From Candidatus Firestonebacteria bacterium RIFOXYD2_FULL_39_29 (GTDB lineage: Bacteria > Oederibacteriota > D2-FULL-39-29), in assembly GCA_001778375.1 (NCBI GenBank), contig MFGV01000082.1, positions 32,296-96,295 of the forward strand: 64,000 bases of DNA, read 5' to 3'. Positions within the stretch are counted from its first letter, which is position 1, and each line of letters starts with the position of its first letter. Shown in pieces: positions 33,266-41,743 of the stretch. The position numbers and the translations under genes were made by a program. The notes beneath the pieces were generated by a model. The model was given only the letters and a program-made list of their open reading frames with translations. It did not search any database and was not told the origin of the DNA.

Positions 33266-34110
33266 TGGAGGACAATAGGAACTCTATTATAAGCCTAAAG
33301 GATTATTTGCCGGAATTCTTAGAAGGCCTGGAAACAAATGAAAATAACGGTATCTTAACTCGCCTGCCACCACTCGATGCTGTAATAGAGTGTTTGTTTC
33401 CAAATTCTCTGGTCACAATCGGCGGTATTCCTTCATCAGGTAAAACCTCTCTGTGTCTGCAGATTGCCCGGAATGTAGCCAAGAATGGAAATAAAGTATT
33501 TTGGATTGGTGTAGAACACGGCATCTCTTTTTATACCCAGCGCATCCTTGAGCAGGAGAGCGGTATCAGTGGTAAAGTTATCCGGAACATTAAAGATGTG
33601 ATTGATAAGAAAGTCCTAAAAGACTTATTGGATGCCAGCGACCGTATTTCCGAATACGGCAGTAATTTAATACTGGTTGATGCTAATTCTGAACCTTTAA
33701 CTATCGAAAACATGAAAGAGAAGATTTCTGAGTTCGGTGTAGATAAGCAGATTTTAATAATTATCGATTCAATTCAAGCCCTCAGTTTCTATCTACCGGA
33801 CAAATGTTCTGAAAACAGCATTGATGGCGTTGTTCGTGCGGTATCTCAACTCGCAGGTTCCCTGTGCGCAACAATTATATGTATATCCCGGAAATCCAAG
33901 AGTTTGGCAGATTCAAATTCTTTGTCGGGTTTAAGCTATACATATGGCCTTTCCTTTGATTCCAATGTTGTAATGTTCCTGCAGGTCAATAAGAAAAAGA
34001 CAGATTCTCAAGAAGTAGAACTCTTTATAGCCAAGAACCTTCGCGGTCCCGCCAGAATTTCCGTTAAGCTGCATTTCAACCCAGAAATTGGGAGCTTCGA
34101 AGAAGCTTAG
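33265..34110 (+). CDS. DnaB/RadA-like RecA-fold ATPase
   Basis: A 281-residue protein starting at GTG inside the previous stop, with SD AGGAG. Walker A is GGIPSSGKT (Lys60), then FWIGVEHG and Walker B ILIIIDSIQAL, as in DnaB helicase C-terminal domains and RadA/Sms. It lacks the DnaB N-terminal domain and the RadA zinc finger and Lon-like tail. It may be the element's replicative helicase core or a recombination ATPase. Confidence 0.72.
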   Translation: MEDNRNSIISLKDYLPEFLEGLETNENNGILTRLPPLDAVIECLFPNSLVTIGGIPSSGKTSLCLQIARNVAKNGNKVFWIGVEHGISFYTQRILEQESGISGKVIRNIKDVIDKKVLKDLLDASDRISEYGSNLILVDANSEPLTIENMKEKISEFGVDKQILIIIDSIQALSFYLPDKCSENSIDGVVRAVSQLAGSLCATIICISRKSKSLADSNSLSGLSYTYGLSFDSNVVMFLQVNKKKTDSQEVELFIAKNLRGPARISVKLHFNPEIGSFEEA

Positions 34111-34221
34111 ATTAAAAACCCAACACCTACCGATACATTTGGCGTTGCTCTACTATATATAGCCCAACATATACATATACCTTGAAGTATAATAGTAGCT
34201 GTTATCATATCTTAATACTGC

Positions 34222-34250
34222 TTGACACATACCATAATATTTGTTATAAT
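34222..34250 (+). promoter_or_regulatory. Perfect consensus promoter TTGACA-17-TATAAT
   Basis: TTGACA (34222-34227) and TATAAT (34245-34250) are both exact and 17 nt apart. The ATG at 34258 is 7 nt after the -10, so the transcript would start at the codon. The in-frame codon at 34222 is part of this promoter and cannot be the gene start. Confidence 0.85.
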
Positions 34251-34257
34251 TACCTTA

Positions 34258-34476
34258 ATGAATGACAAACTTTTTCTTAAAATAGATGAAGCAGCCGGGC
34301 TTCTCAATGCTCCCGAGAGCACGGTTTATTTTTGGGTAAAGAAACGGGGATTGCCTTTTATAAAAATCGGTAAAACTCTAACTTTTGATAGAGAAGCAAT
34401 CATCGAGTGGATGAGGGCTAAGCAAAAAAGTAATCCGGTAGAAGGTGCTGAAGATGGAAATGAACAAAGACAATAA
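34258..34476 (+). CDS. MerR-type helix-turn-helix (excisionase-like) protein, leaderless
   Basis: A 72-residue protein: LKIDEAAGLLNAPESTVYFWVKKRGLPFIKIGKTLTF is the winged HTH of excisionase/AlpA-like proteins, which bind DNA next to integrase sites or regulate element genes. The start at ATG 34258 is set by the consensus promoter just upstream and the absence of an SD. A similar protein is encoded at 39100 beside the integrase. Confidence 0.8.
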   Translation: MNDKLFLKIDEAAGLLNAPESTVYFWVKKRGLPFIKIGKTLTFDREAIIEWMRAKQKSNPVEGAEDGNEQRQ

Positions 34477-34822
34477 TAATACACACCCTGAATTTGGAGC
34501 CATGCATGGAAGCGTGTTTGGCCGTGTACTTGGCACTGCGCATGGAGTTGATGTATTGTTCAAGGGTACAAATGTATTTTTGACATCTCAGAGTAAGACA
34601 TTTTGGAAAACTATAGCAGGCGATATGCGTCCGCACGAATATTTGGAAATGGATTTTAACAATATTTTCGATAAACTAAATGGTAAGACATACGATGATA
34701 AGAAATTGCCTTTGTTTATTATTTTAAAATTTCTGGATGACAAAAAAATAACTTTCTATAATTTATCTACCCAATGCAGGGATGGTAAGTTTATAGCAAT
34801 AAATGTAGAAATTAATCCTTAG
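34454..34822 (+). CDS. Hypothetical 122-residue protein overlapping the HTH gene
   Basis: ATG 34454 follows AGAAGGTG by 8 nt and lies inside the HTH gene end (23-nt overlap), so the two are coupled. The protein has a mixed alpha/beta pattern (ADVLFKG-like strands, FNNIFDKLNGKTYDDKKLPLF). No family recognised. A strong terminator follows about 50 nt after its stop. Confidence 0.6.
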   Translation: MEMNKDNNNTHPEFGAMHGSVFGRVLGTAHGVDVLFKGTNVFLTSQSKTFWKTIAGDMRPHEYLEMDFNNIFDKLNGKTYDDKKLPLFIILKFLDDKKITFYNLSTQCRDGKFIAINVEINP

Positions 34823-34868
34823 TTCTAAGATTTATTAAACACAATTTGTAACTGGCTCCAGATTTACG

Positions 34869-34917
34869 AGAGGTTACAGAAAAAGCATTTTGCTTATTCT
34901 GTAATCTCTTTTTTTTG
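34869..34917 (+). terminator. Strong intrinsic terminator in the element
   Basis: A 13-bp stem (AGAGGTTACAGAA at 34869-34881 with TTCTGTAATCTCT at 34897-34909, one G-T) capped by an inner AAGCA/TGCTT hairpin is followed by eight T. It separates the HTH transcript from the primase operon. The rest of 34823-35036 holds only very short frames. Confidence 0.85.
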
Positions 34918-35036
34918 TTTATGGAGGGTTTATGAGTCAGATAGGAGATGACAATGCAGAATAAAACAAAAATATCCGCAGTCTGCACCGGTACTTATTA
35001 TATATTACTTTTGAAGGTATTCTATAGGGAGAATAT

Positions 35037-36059
35037 ATGGTATTAAATAGGAGTCATGAATTACTAAAAAGAAGTGTTCCGGTAATAAAGGTGTGGGACT
35101 CACTGGGTCTGAAGCGTAAAGACAACTCTGCTCCGTGTTTCAAACCCGAAGAACATAAAAATAATGACAACCACTGGTCTGTCTCGTTCCATCAAAAAAC
35201 AAACACTTTCCGCTGTTGGTTGGAGCACGGTATCGGTGGCGATAACTTTAATCTGCTGTTCCAATCAAAGGGGATGACATTTCCCAAAGCTAAGATTTAC
35301 TTGGAGAATCTATCTGCAGGAATTAAATATATCCCGCAAGAAATCCAGGCTAAGCTTATCGAAGATGAACTCCGCTTTGCCATTTATGCTGATTTTATTT
35401 CTCTCTGTCGTCCTGTTTTAAATGTCCCCAATGCTTCCGATTATCTTCTGCGACAGAGAGGGATGTCTGAGGTAGCTCTGTCCTCCATGGGCGTCTCCTG
35501 CGTCGTTTCCCATAAAGATACCTTAGGCGGACTGCTGACCAAGTACACTCTGGAACAATTAACTCATGCTGGTCTCCTGAACGCTAAAGGTGAATTATAC
35601 TTCTCCGAGCTGGACTATGCCCTTGTGTTCCCTTACTTCAGAGAAGATAAAGTTGTTTTCCTTCAAGGCAGGATTATAGGCAACTCCGATGCGTATAATC
35701 GGTATCACAATATCAGAGCGCACCTGCCTTCTATATATAATACGAATGTCCTAAAGTCCTTGGGACAAACCGAGGCTTTATACTTAGCCGAAGGTCCGAC
35801 GGATACCTTGTCTCTCATTAGCAACAACATGAAAGCGGTCGGTCTCGCCGGCTGTAAGACTGTTAAAATAGAATTCCTAGATTTACTGCTTCCATATAGT
35901 ATCGTGCTGTGCCTCGACCACGACACCGCAGGGGCCAATGCTTCAGCTTTAGTCCAGAACTACTATAAACGTAAAGGCAAGACCGTACCTGTGTTTGATT
36001 TTCCAAACGAATTCAAAGACGTGTCAGATTATTTCAGTTCAAGGAGGAGTTTATGCTAG
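35037..36059 (+). CDS. DnaG-like primase (zinc-binding plus TOPRIM)
   Basis: A 340-residue protein. The N-terminal CHC2-like finger reads C-F-K-P-E-E-H ... F-R-C-W-L-E-H, a variant with a second His, followed by GIGGDNFNLL as in DnaG. The TOPRIM core has the catalytic Glu in LAEGPTDTLSL and the DxD in VLCLDHDTAGAN. It would make RNA primers for element replication. It is shorter than chromosomal DnaG and lacks a clear helicase-binding C-domain. SD AGGGAGA precedes the ATG. Confidence 0.85.
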   Translation: MVLNRSHELLKRSVPVIKVWDSLGLKRKDNSAPCFKPEEHKNNDNHWSVSFHQKTNTFRCWLEHGIGGDNFNLLFQSKGMTFPKAKIYLENLSAGIKYIPQEIQAKLIEDELRFAIYADFISLCRPVLNVPNASDYLLRQRGMSEVALSSMGVSCVVSHKDTLGGLLTKYTLEQLTHAGLLNAKGELYFSELDYALVFPYFREDKVVFLQGRIIGNSDAYNRYHNIRAHLPSIYNTNVLKSLGQTEALYLAEGPTDTLSLISNNMKAVGLAGCKTVKIEFLDLLLPYSIVLCLDHDTAGANASALVQNYYKRKGKTVPVFDFPNEFKDVSDYFSSRRSLC

Positions 36060-36247
36060 ACACCAAAATGCAAGTGCAGGAAAAAGAGGGTATCAGGAGA
36101 ATGGCGGCTATTTTATGCGAAGCTTCTAACGACGCCAGTAAGGAATCCTCATCTAAAATAGGAATTCCTCTGCCAGGTCTATTTTCAGACGTGAATGACC
36201 TGAGGTTTCAGGAGCTGGTGAACGAAGTAATGCTCCAGCATAAATAA
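36053..36247 (+). CDS. Small hypothetical protein after primase
   Basis: A 64-residue protein starting 7 nt inside the primase end, with SD AGGAGG. Mostly helical and charged (MQVQEKEGIRRMAAILCEASN). No family. Likely translated with the primase. Confidence 0.6.
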   Translation: MLDTKMQVQEKEGIRRMAAILCEASNDASKESSSKIGIPLPGLFSDVNDLRFQELVNEVMLQHK

Positions 36248-36327
36248 ATATAAGCATTATTGCTCGATTGCGCGATTGTACGTTCTACAGCGTTAAGCAC
36301 AGTCAAGAACAGGGAGGATTATGAACT

Positions 36328-37473
36328 ATGTATTTAACTTTGATACGTTTTCTTAAGCGTTACATCTATTTCAGTGAGGAAATCTACTATCACATTTTGG
36401 CATGCATCATTATATTGTCGTATATATATCGACATTTCGAATCTGTGTGCATTTTATGGCTGGTAGGCGCTGAAGGTTCAGGTAAAACTCGTATCTTGGA
36501 TTGCCTGAACGTCCTAGTAAAAAGTCCCTTGAGAATGTCGGAGACAACCTCACGTTCACTTATACGTGAAATCTCCAGGAGCAAAGGGTTTGTTCTGGTT
36601 GATGAATCTGATTTTATGGAAACCGCTGATATGAAACGTATTCTGCGTGTAGCATACAAAAGGGGCGGGGTTATCAAGGTATGCGATAGACGAGACCAAA
36701 GAAAATCCATTACTTATGTTGTATATGTGCTTATTGCCGCAGGAGGTCCAAATAGACCATCAGAAAAACCTTTGACATCCCGCTGTATCATTGTTGCTGT
36801 TATTAAGAAACCAAAGGATATTAAATTGGAAAAATTTATAGAGCGAATAGCCCGCGGGGAAGCAGCGCCAATCAAAGCTGAGATAAAGCAGTTTATTGAT
36901 AAAATTAGACCTGATGTTTTAAGGGAATATCCAACGTTTGATGTTTCATCACTCATACAAGAGGATAATCGCCATACGGAAGTTTGGGAAGGACCGATAA
37001 TGATGGCAATGCATGTAGATAAAGAATTTCCTGGCATGGAAATAGCTCAAAAGATTACTGAATTTGCCAAAAAGTATGTCACCGACTATGAAGCGAATAG
37101 GAGGACTACAGACGTAGAAGGCAACTTAGCTTTTGTTATTCTGAAATATGTTGAGAGGACTAAATCCGATAAGGGTGATAACCTGTATAGGGAAGATAAC
37201 TTGCTGTCTTACTTAAAGCAAGGCACAGATGAGTTTGCTTGGATAAGTTCAAAAGGATTACGGCAGATATTAAACTCTATAGGCGTTATTAATAATGCTC
37301 CTCGTGAAACCTTTTATGAGCTAATAAATAAAATAAATGTCAAAGTTTGGCGTGTCTGCTTCAATTTTAATCTGGAAAAACTCAAAGCCTTTGTTAAATC
37401 CCGCTTAGGCGACGAAGGAGGGCAAAATGGAGAAAGTGGACCTGCTGCAGAAATACCGCGTGAAACGATTTGA
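36328..37473 (+). CDS. P-loop ATPase, helicase-like (plasmid/phage replication type)
   Basis: A 381-residue protein with Walker A GAEGSGKT (Lys53), a Walker B-like VLVDESDF and a later TSRCIIVAV sensor-like segment, as in primase-associated helicases of plasmids and phages. The family cannot be fixed. The start is uncertain: the SD AGGGAGG sits 4 nt before ATG 36321, which opens a different, 11-codon frame, while ATG 36328 is 11 nt away. See findings. It overlaps the following gene by 47 nt. Confidence 0.65.
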   Translation: MYLTLIRFLKRYIYFSEEIYYHILACIIILSYIYRHFESVCILWLVGAEGSGKTRILDCLNVLVKSPLRMSETTSRSLIREISRSKGFVLVDESDFMETADMKRILRVAYKRGGVIKVCDRRDQRKSITYVVYVLIAAGGPNRPSEKPLTSRCIIVAVIKKPKDIKLEKFIERIARGEAAPIKAEIKQFIDKIRPDVLREYPTFDVSSLIQEDNRHTEVWEGPIMMAMHVDKEFPGMEIAQKITEFAKKYVTDYEANRRTTDVEGNLAFVILKYVERTKSDKGDNLYREDNLLSYLKQGTDEFAWISSKGLRQILNSIGVINNAPRETFYELINKINVKVWRVCFNFNLEKLKAFVKSRLGDEGGQNGESGPAAEIPRETI

Positions 37474-38218
37474 CCAAATACACGGGAACAAGGAGTCGTT
37501 AACACTTCTTAAATACCTGATAGCGAACGATAATCTATCACCAGGCATATTGTTCGATGGCGATTACGGAACATGTAAAACTTGTGGTGGTAGACTCACT
37601 GCTCGGAGTTACTTTTGTCACAATACAACTCCGGAACAAATCGAACCATGCAATCAATGTCCTAGCTGTGCTTTTTTTGATACTATTAAGACAGAAACAG
37701 GATTAGCGTATAACACCAACTACATTGAGGTATTTTGTCCTGACCATTACATGGATATAAAATTCTTTCGCAAGCTATTTGACCGCTTATACGGATGCGG
37801 AAGATATAGGCATGGTTCAGACTTTTTTGGCTCACCTAAAAGAATAAATACTTTTGTAGTATTTTTAAACGAGTTCCAGCGCACGGACCCGTCAACTCGT
37901 GATTTATTCCTCAATAAGCTGGAGGATGACCCTTCCGTAATATTTCTCTTAACTGCTAGCACAGCAGATGGCGCAAAAGTCGGTAGAGATATCCGGGACA
38001 GGCTAACTACTATCAAAATGAATCCCCTAACGCTAGAAGAGTCTATCTACTTTATCAAGGAAATATGCGTAAACGAACATATTGAATGGGAGCAGGATGG
38101 TATTACAGAACTAGCGGAAATGTCCCGAGGAATTCCAAGGAAAATAATAAGCTCATTAAAAATATTCACCAGTGGTATTAATCTTTCTGCTGGGAATGTA
38201 AATAAATTCTTGATGTAA
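37427..38218 (+). CDS. Clamp-loader-like AAA ATPase (DnaX/RFC-type)
   Basis: A 263-residue protein. YRVKRFDQIHGNKESLTLLKYL, Walker A GDYGTCKT and an inserted zinc knuckle (CKTCGG ... CNQCPSC) follow the DnaX/RFC design. The Walker B strand reads VVFLNEF with Asn instead of Asp, so ATP hydrolysis may be weak. Later TASTADG and RDIRDRL match sensor and arginine-finger-like parts. It may load a sliding clamp for element replication. SD GGAGG is within the previous gene. Confidence 0.72.
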   Translation: MEKVDLLQKYRVKRFDQIHGNKESLTLLKYLIANDNLSPGILFDGDYGTCKTCGGRLTARSYFCHNTTPEQIEPCNQCPSCAFFDTIKTETGLAYNTNYIEVFCPDHYMDIKFFRKLFDRLYGCGRYRHGSDFFGSPKRINTFVVFLNEFQRTDPSTRDLFLNKLEDDPSVIFLLTASTADGAKVGRDIRDRLTTIKMNPLTLEESIYFIKEICVNEHIEWEQDGITELAEMSRGIPRKIISSLKIFTSGINLSAGNVNKFLM

Positions 38219-38228
38219 AGGAGAAAAT

Positions 38229-39044
38229 ATGGACATCGTAAAAAGTAATGCAGTTGTCGCAACAAGGGATATAATAGTTCTTCCGGGGAGAAACCCAAGA
38301 GAAGAATGTACGGGGAAACATATTTCAGAACTCGCTGAAAGTATCAGGATAGAGGGACTGCGAATCCCGCTCCTTCTACAAAAGAAAGCGGATGGGCTTT
38401 TGTACCTTATCTCGGGAGAAAACAGATTACGAGCATTAAGGTATCTTGAAATGGCAACTGCACAGGCTATTGTATATGAAAATCTGCCAGATGAAATGGC
38501 TGATATTATGGCTTTAGAGGATAATATTCAGCACGCCGTTCTAAAACCTGTCGAACTTTCTTTTGCTGTAAAGAAGCTAAAAGATACATATCATTTGAGC
38601 CAGGATGAAATAGCCACAAAACTGAAGAAAAAACAGCGCTATATAGGACACTTATTAACTATTGCAGAACGTATTTCCCCGGAGGTTCAAGAACTAATTC
38701 AATCCGGAGAATTAAAACAAACCTACGCACGGGCACTTTCGAAATTGGATAAACCACTGCAAATCTCTGCTGCCCAGGTAATTTTACGTTCTCATATGGA
38801 TACAGACGGGGCATTCGGATATATTAATCAGCTTTTGAATCGCCCAGATGAGGGTCCCTCGTCTGATAAAAAGACAGTCGAAAGTATTAAGCGTCTAATG
38901 TCTGAGCTGAAGGCGGAGGTAGAAAATTATTACAATAAAGAGCAAAGCGATATAAGCGTTGATGATTTAAAGTTTCTGGTGCATGACAATATCAGAATTC
39001 GGGGGCTGATTCAACACATGCTGGTTAAAAAAGGGGTACAGTGA
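38229..39044 (+). CDS. ParB-like DNA-binding protein (PRTRC ParB candidate)
   Basis: A 271-residue ParB/Srx-type protein. The N-terminal motif LYLISGENRLRALRYLE is the CTP-binding-like ParB box, followed by the HTH region (LSQDEIATKLKKKQRYIGHLL). ParB-related proteins are the 'PR' of PRTRC systems. No ParA gene is visible. It may partition the element or regulate its genes, perhaps at the GTAACATAT sites. SD AAGGAG precedes the ATG. Confidence 0.8.
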   Translation: MDIVKSNAVVATRDIIVLPGRNPREECTGKHISELAESIRIEGLRIPLLLQKKADGLLYLISGENRLRALRYLEMATAQAIVYENLPDEMADIMALEDNIQHAVLKPVELSFAVKKLKDTYHLSQDEIATKLKKKQRYIGHLLTIAERISPEVQELIQSGELKQTYARALSKLDKPLQISAAQVILRSHMDTDGAFGYINQLLNRPDEGPSSDKKTVESIKRLMSELKAEVENYYNKEQSDISVDDLKFLVHDNIRIRGLIQHMLVKKGVQ

Positions 39045-39099
39045 TGATTAGCCTGCTTATGAATAATATCACCGTATTACAAATATGTAGGAGTTAACT

Positions 39100-39399
39100 A
39101 TGCAAATTGGATATAGACCAAAAGATAGGATGCCGGAGCTGCTTGACCTACTGAAGGGCTTTATAACAAAAGTAGGCAACGAGAAAGATAAACCAAGCCG
39201 CCTTCTTGGCATTGGGCAGGCGGCTTCCTATCTTGGCGTCGAGAAGCAGACAATGTATAAATGGGTCTGTCAGAGGTCTGTTCCATTCGTTAAATGCGGC
39301 CGATTGACTAAATTTGACCCTAAAGAGCTGGACAGGTGGATTATAAAATCTACTGTTAAAGAAATAGATGTCGATATCGATTTTATAACCGACAAATGA
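39100..39399 (+). CDS. Excisionase-like HTH protein next to integrase
   Basis: A 99-residue protein whose centre (LLGIGQAASYLGVEKQTMYKWVCQRSVPFVKCGRLTKF) is a MerR/AlpA-type winged HTH. It lies 7 nt before the integrase gene, the normal place of a recombination directionality factor. SD TAGGAG precedes the ATG. Confidence 0.82.
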   Translation: MQIGYRPKDRMPELLDLLKGFITKVGNEKDKPSRLLGIGQAASYLGVEKQTMYKWVCQRSVPFVKCGRLTKFDPKELDRWIIKSTVKEIDVDIDFITDK

Positions 39400-39406
39400 G
39401 GAAACT

Positions 39407-40399
39407 ATGGCAGTATATTTAAAAGACGAAATGTGGATAGCGGATATTCGCGTCAATGGTAGAAGATACCGTAAAAAGTTCCCGAAGAAATCTTTGGCAG
39501 AACTTTATGCTAACAAAATAAAATATCAAAAAGCTGAAGATAGTATATTGAACAGGAAAAGAATATCCGCTGTCTTATTTACCGATTATGCTGAATTCTA
39601 TTTTAAAACATATAGCGTTCCGAATAAGCGCTCTGCTCCAACTGATAGAATTGTAATAAACCATCTGACTGCATATTTTAAAGGGCAATACCTTCATCAA
39701 ATTACTTCTTTAATGGTTGAGCAATATATAGCTATGCGTTTAAAAGATGTAAAACAACGAACAATCAACCTTGAACATCAGATATTGAATCATATGTTTA
39801 AAAAGGCGATAGAATGGGGAAAAGCAGTTGAGAACCCATCTTCTAAGATTAAAAAGTTTCGTGAAGAAAGTGGTAGACTTCGGTTCCTTGACAATGAAGA
39901 GGTTAACCGGTTATTAAAAAACACTCCGGAACAGATACGACCAATCATAATAATTGCTTTATATACGGGCCTTCGGCGAGGGGAATTGTTCAATCTTGAG
40001 TGGAAAGACATAGACCTCAAGCGCAAAGTTCTCAATGTGATTAAGAGTAAATCCGGGAAAGTACGGGAAATACCCATGAATGAATTTGCATATAACACCT
40101 TTTTGAAGTTGAAAACAGCTGATAATTGTGGTAAAATCTTTAACACTGTAAATTTCAGGAAATTATTTGCCCAAGCAGTAAAGGGAGCAAAACTTAACGA
40201 TGTAATAATGTATACGACCAGACACACGTTCGCCTCGCAGCTCGTTATGGCAGGTGTTGACCTTGTTACGGTAAAAGAGCTCTTAGGGCATTCAAAGATA
40301 GAGATGACGATGAAGTACGCACATTTATCCCAGAATCATAAGCGGCAAGCAGTAGAGCAGTTGGCAAGTAGGATAAATATCAGTAGTGAAGAAAAATAG
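39407..40399 (+). CDS. int: Tyrosine recombinase / integrase
   Basis: A 330-residue phage-type integrase with an N-terminal arm-binding part, a core-binding SAM-like domain (about 55-150) and the catalytic domain (about 160-320). Visible catalytic residues are Arg190 (TGLRRGE), Lys near 213-215, Arg272 (RHTFAS), His295 (LLGH) and Tyr304 (MKYAHL). The usual His of box II (HxxR) is Tyr269. It cuts and rejoins DNA at the attachment site, here probably in or near the adjacent tRNA-Pro. SD GAGGAAA precedes the ATG. Confidence 0.92.
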   Translation: MAVYLKDEMWIADIRVNGRRYRKKFPKKSLAELYANKIKYQKAEDSILNRKRISAVLFTDYAEFYFKTYSVPNKRSAPTDRIVINHLTAYFKGQYLHQITSLMVEQYIAMRLKDVKQRTINLEHQILNHMFKKAIEWGKAVENPSSKIKKFREESGRLRFLDNEEVNRLLKNTPEQIRPIIIIALYTGLRRGELFNLEWKDIDLKRKVLNVIKSKSGKVREIPMNEFAYNTFLKLKTADNCGKIFNTVNFRKLFAQAVKGAKLNDVIMYTTRHTFASQLVMAGVDLVTVKELLGHSKIEMTMKYAHLSQNHKRQAVEQLASRINISSEEK

Positions 40400-40465
40400 T
40401 GGACACTTTTTGGACACAAGAACTTTACAAAAACGAAAATCTCTGAAAACCCTTTAAAAATATGT

Positions 40466-40542
40466 CGGGGCGTGGCGCAGGTGGCTAGCGCACTCGCTTG
40501 GGGTGCGAGTGGTCGCCCGTTCAAATCGGGTCGCCCCGACCA
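40466..40542 (+). tRNA. tRNA-Pro(GGG), encoded CCA
   Basis: Acceptor arm CGGGGCG (40466-40472) pairs with CGCCCCG (40532-40538), then A and CCA. The anticodon stem CTCGC/GCGAG holds the loop TTGGGGT, anticodon GGG. A short hairpin ACCCC-GAGAA-GGGGT follows at 40551-40565. It lies just beyond the integrase and is the likely target region of the element. Confidence 0.95.
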
Positions 40543-40569
40543 ATAATAATACCCCGAGAAGGGGTAAGC

Positions 40570-40818
40570 TTGTATACGGTTTATGTACTATTAAGTAAGA
40601 AAGATGGCAAGACATATACTGGTTGCACGAATAATATTGAGAGAAGAATCTCGGATCACAACAACGGAAAAGAAATTGCAACAAAAGGTAGGAAACCTTT
40701 CATAATGATTTATTCTGAAACTTATCCTGACTTGAGTTCAGCAAGAAAAAGAGAAATATATCTAAAAACTGGAAAAGGAAAAGAATTTATTAAGGAAAAC
40801 CCTACATCTCCAATCTGA
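40570..40818 (+). CDS. GIY-YIG endonuclease-like protein (UPF0213 type)
   Basis: Start is TTG 40570, set by SD AGAAGGGG (40557-40564); an open frame from 40498 would run through the tRNA. The 82-residue product begins YTVYVLLSKKDGKTYTGCTNNIERRISDHN, the GIY-YIG core, with Arg in NIERR and Glu in RKREIYLK. Single-domain GIY-YIG proteins are widespread; their DNA or RNA role is poorly known. The SD is partly paired in the hairpin after the tRNA. Confidence 0.85.
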   Translation: MYTVYVLLSKKDGKTYTGCTNNIERRISDHNNGKEIATKGRKPFIMIYSETYPDLSSARKREIYLKTGKGKEFIKENPTSPI

Positions 40819-40849
40819 AAAGTTACTTTCAACTAGGATATTATAAAAA

Positions 40850-41602
40850 ATGAAACCAAATATACTAATTACAAATGATGACGGTATTAACGCAGGCGGG
40901 ATTAAGGCACTTGAAAAGATTCTAAAGAACGTTGGTCTTGTCTATGTTGTTGCTCCCAGCCAGGAAAGAAGCGCAGCTGCTCACTCAATCAGCTTTAATC
41001 ATCCTTTAAGGGTCAATTTTATAGATAAATACCATGTAGCGGTAGATGGTACACCTACTGATTGTGCTATGTTTGGTTGCTATGGTTTATTAAAACGCGA
41101 AAAACCTGATCTTTTAGTATCCGGCATAAATCACGGAGTAAATCTTGGTGATGATATTACATATTCAGGGACCGTTTCTGCGGCATTAGAAGGCACGTTG
41201 CTTGGTGTTCCTTCTATTGCTTTTTCAATGCAATATGGAAAGAGGTTTAATTTTCTTCTGGCCGCGGGTTTTATCAGGAAAATATGCTGCAATGTAATTA
41301 AAAAAGGACTTCCTGAAAATACATTTTTAAATGTCAATATACCAAATTGCCGAAAGATTAATGGTGTCGAGATTGTCAGACAAGGAAAGCGAATTTATCG
41401 GGACAAGATGACAAAAAAAACAGATCCCCGGGGAAAGTCTTATTATTGGCTTGGAGGGAAACAGCCGGGGTTTATTAGGGAACATGGTACTGATTTTTCT
41501 GCTATTGAAAATAAGAAAATAGCGGTTACACCTCTAAAATTTGATTTTACCAACTATAATGTGTTGGATGATTTAAAAGAATTGATAAATTTTAAAAAGT
41601 GA
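40850..41602 (+). CDS. surE: 5'/3'-nucleotidase SurE
   Basis: A 250-residue protein with the metal-binding start NILITNDDGI (Asp10-Asp11), APSQERSAAAHS, the VDGTPTDC segment and SGINHGVNLGDDITYSGTV. These are the SurE signatures; length is normal. SurE removes phosphate from nucleoside monophosphates and is linked to stationary-phase survival. It acts in the cytoplasm. Confidence 0.95.
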   Translation: MKPNILITNDDGINAGGIKALEKILKNVGLVYVVAPSQERSAAAHSISFNHPLRVNFIDKYHVAVDGTPTDCAMFGCYGLLKREKPDLLVSGINHGVNLGDDITYSGTVSAALEGTLLGVPSIAFSMQYGKRFNFLLAAGFIRKICCNVIKKGLPENTFLNVNIPNCRKINGVEIVRQGKRIYRDKMTKKTDPRGKSYYWLGGKQPGFIREHGTDFSAIENKKIAVTPLKFDFTNYNVLDDLKELINFKK

Positions 41603-41743
41603 ATTTATACTAGATAGATTATATTCAATGTGTTAAAATATCAAATAAAGTAAATGGTTTTGCGCTGAAACTGAGGCATAGAAGTTCGAATAAATTGTAT
41701 GTCCGTCTCAGTCAGACAGATAGTAATAGTGTAATTATATAGT

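Larger units (their letters stand above)
22921..40465. mobile_element. Integrative element with PRTRC cassette and own replication genes
   Basis: The block runs from a RadC-like gene to a tyrosine recombinase that ends 66 nt before tRNA-Pro(GGG). It contains primase, clamp-loader-like, RecA-like, ligase, nuclease, ParB and excisionase-like genes, unlike the metabolic genes outside. No direct repeat marking attL/attR was found by eye, so the left edge is an estimate. The tRNA lies downstream of the integrase with its 5' end toward the element, which is not the common 3'-end integration layout. A 7-bp direct repeat TGGACAC (40400 and 40411) follows the integrase. Confidence 0.65.

Noticed and set aside
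34222..34257. Upstream start for the HTH protein
   Set aside because: These bases form a perfect -35/-10 promoter, so they are not part of the mRNA.
40498..40569. N-terminal extension of the GIY-YIG protein
   Set aside because: It overlaps the tRNA-Pro anticodon arm and 3' half; TTG 40570 has a good SD.
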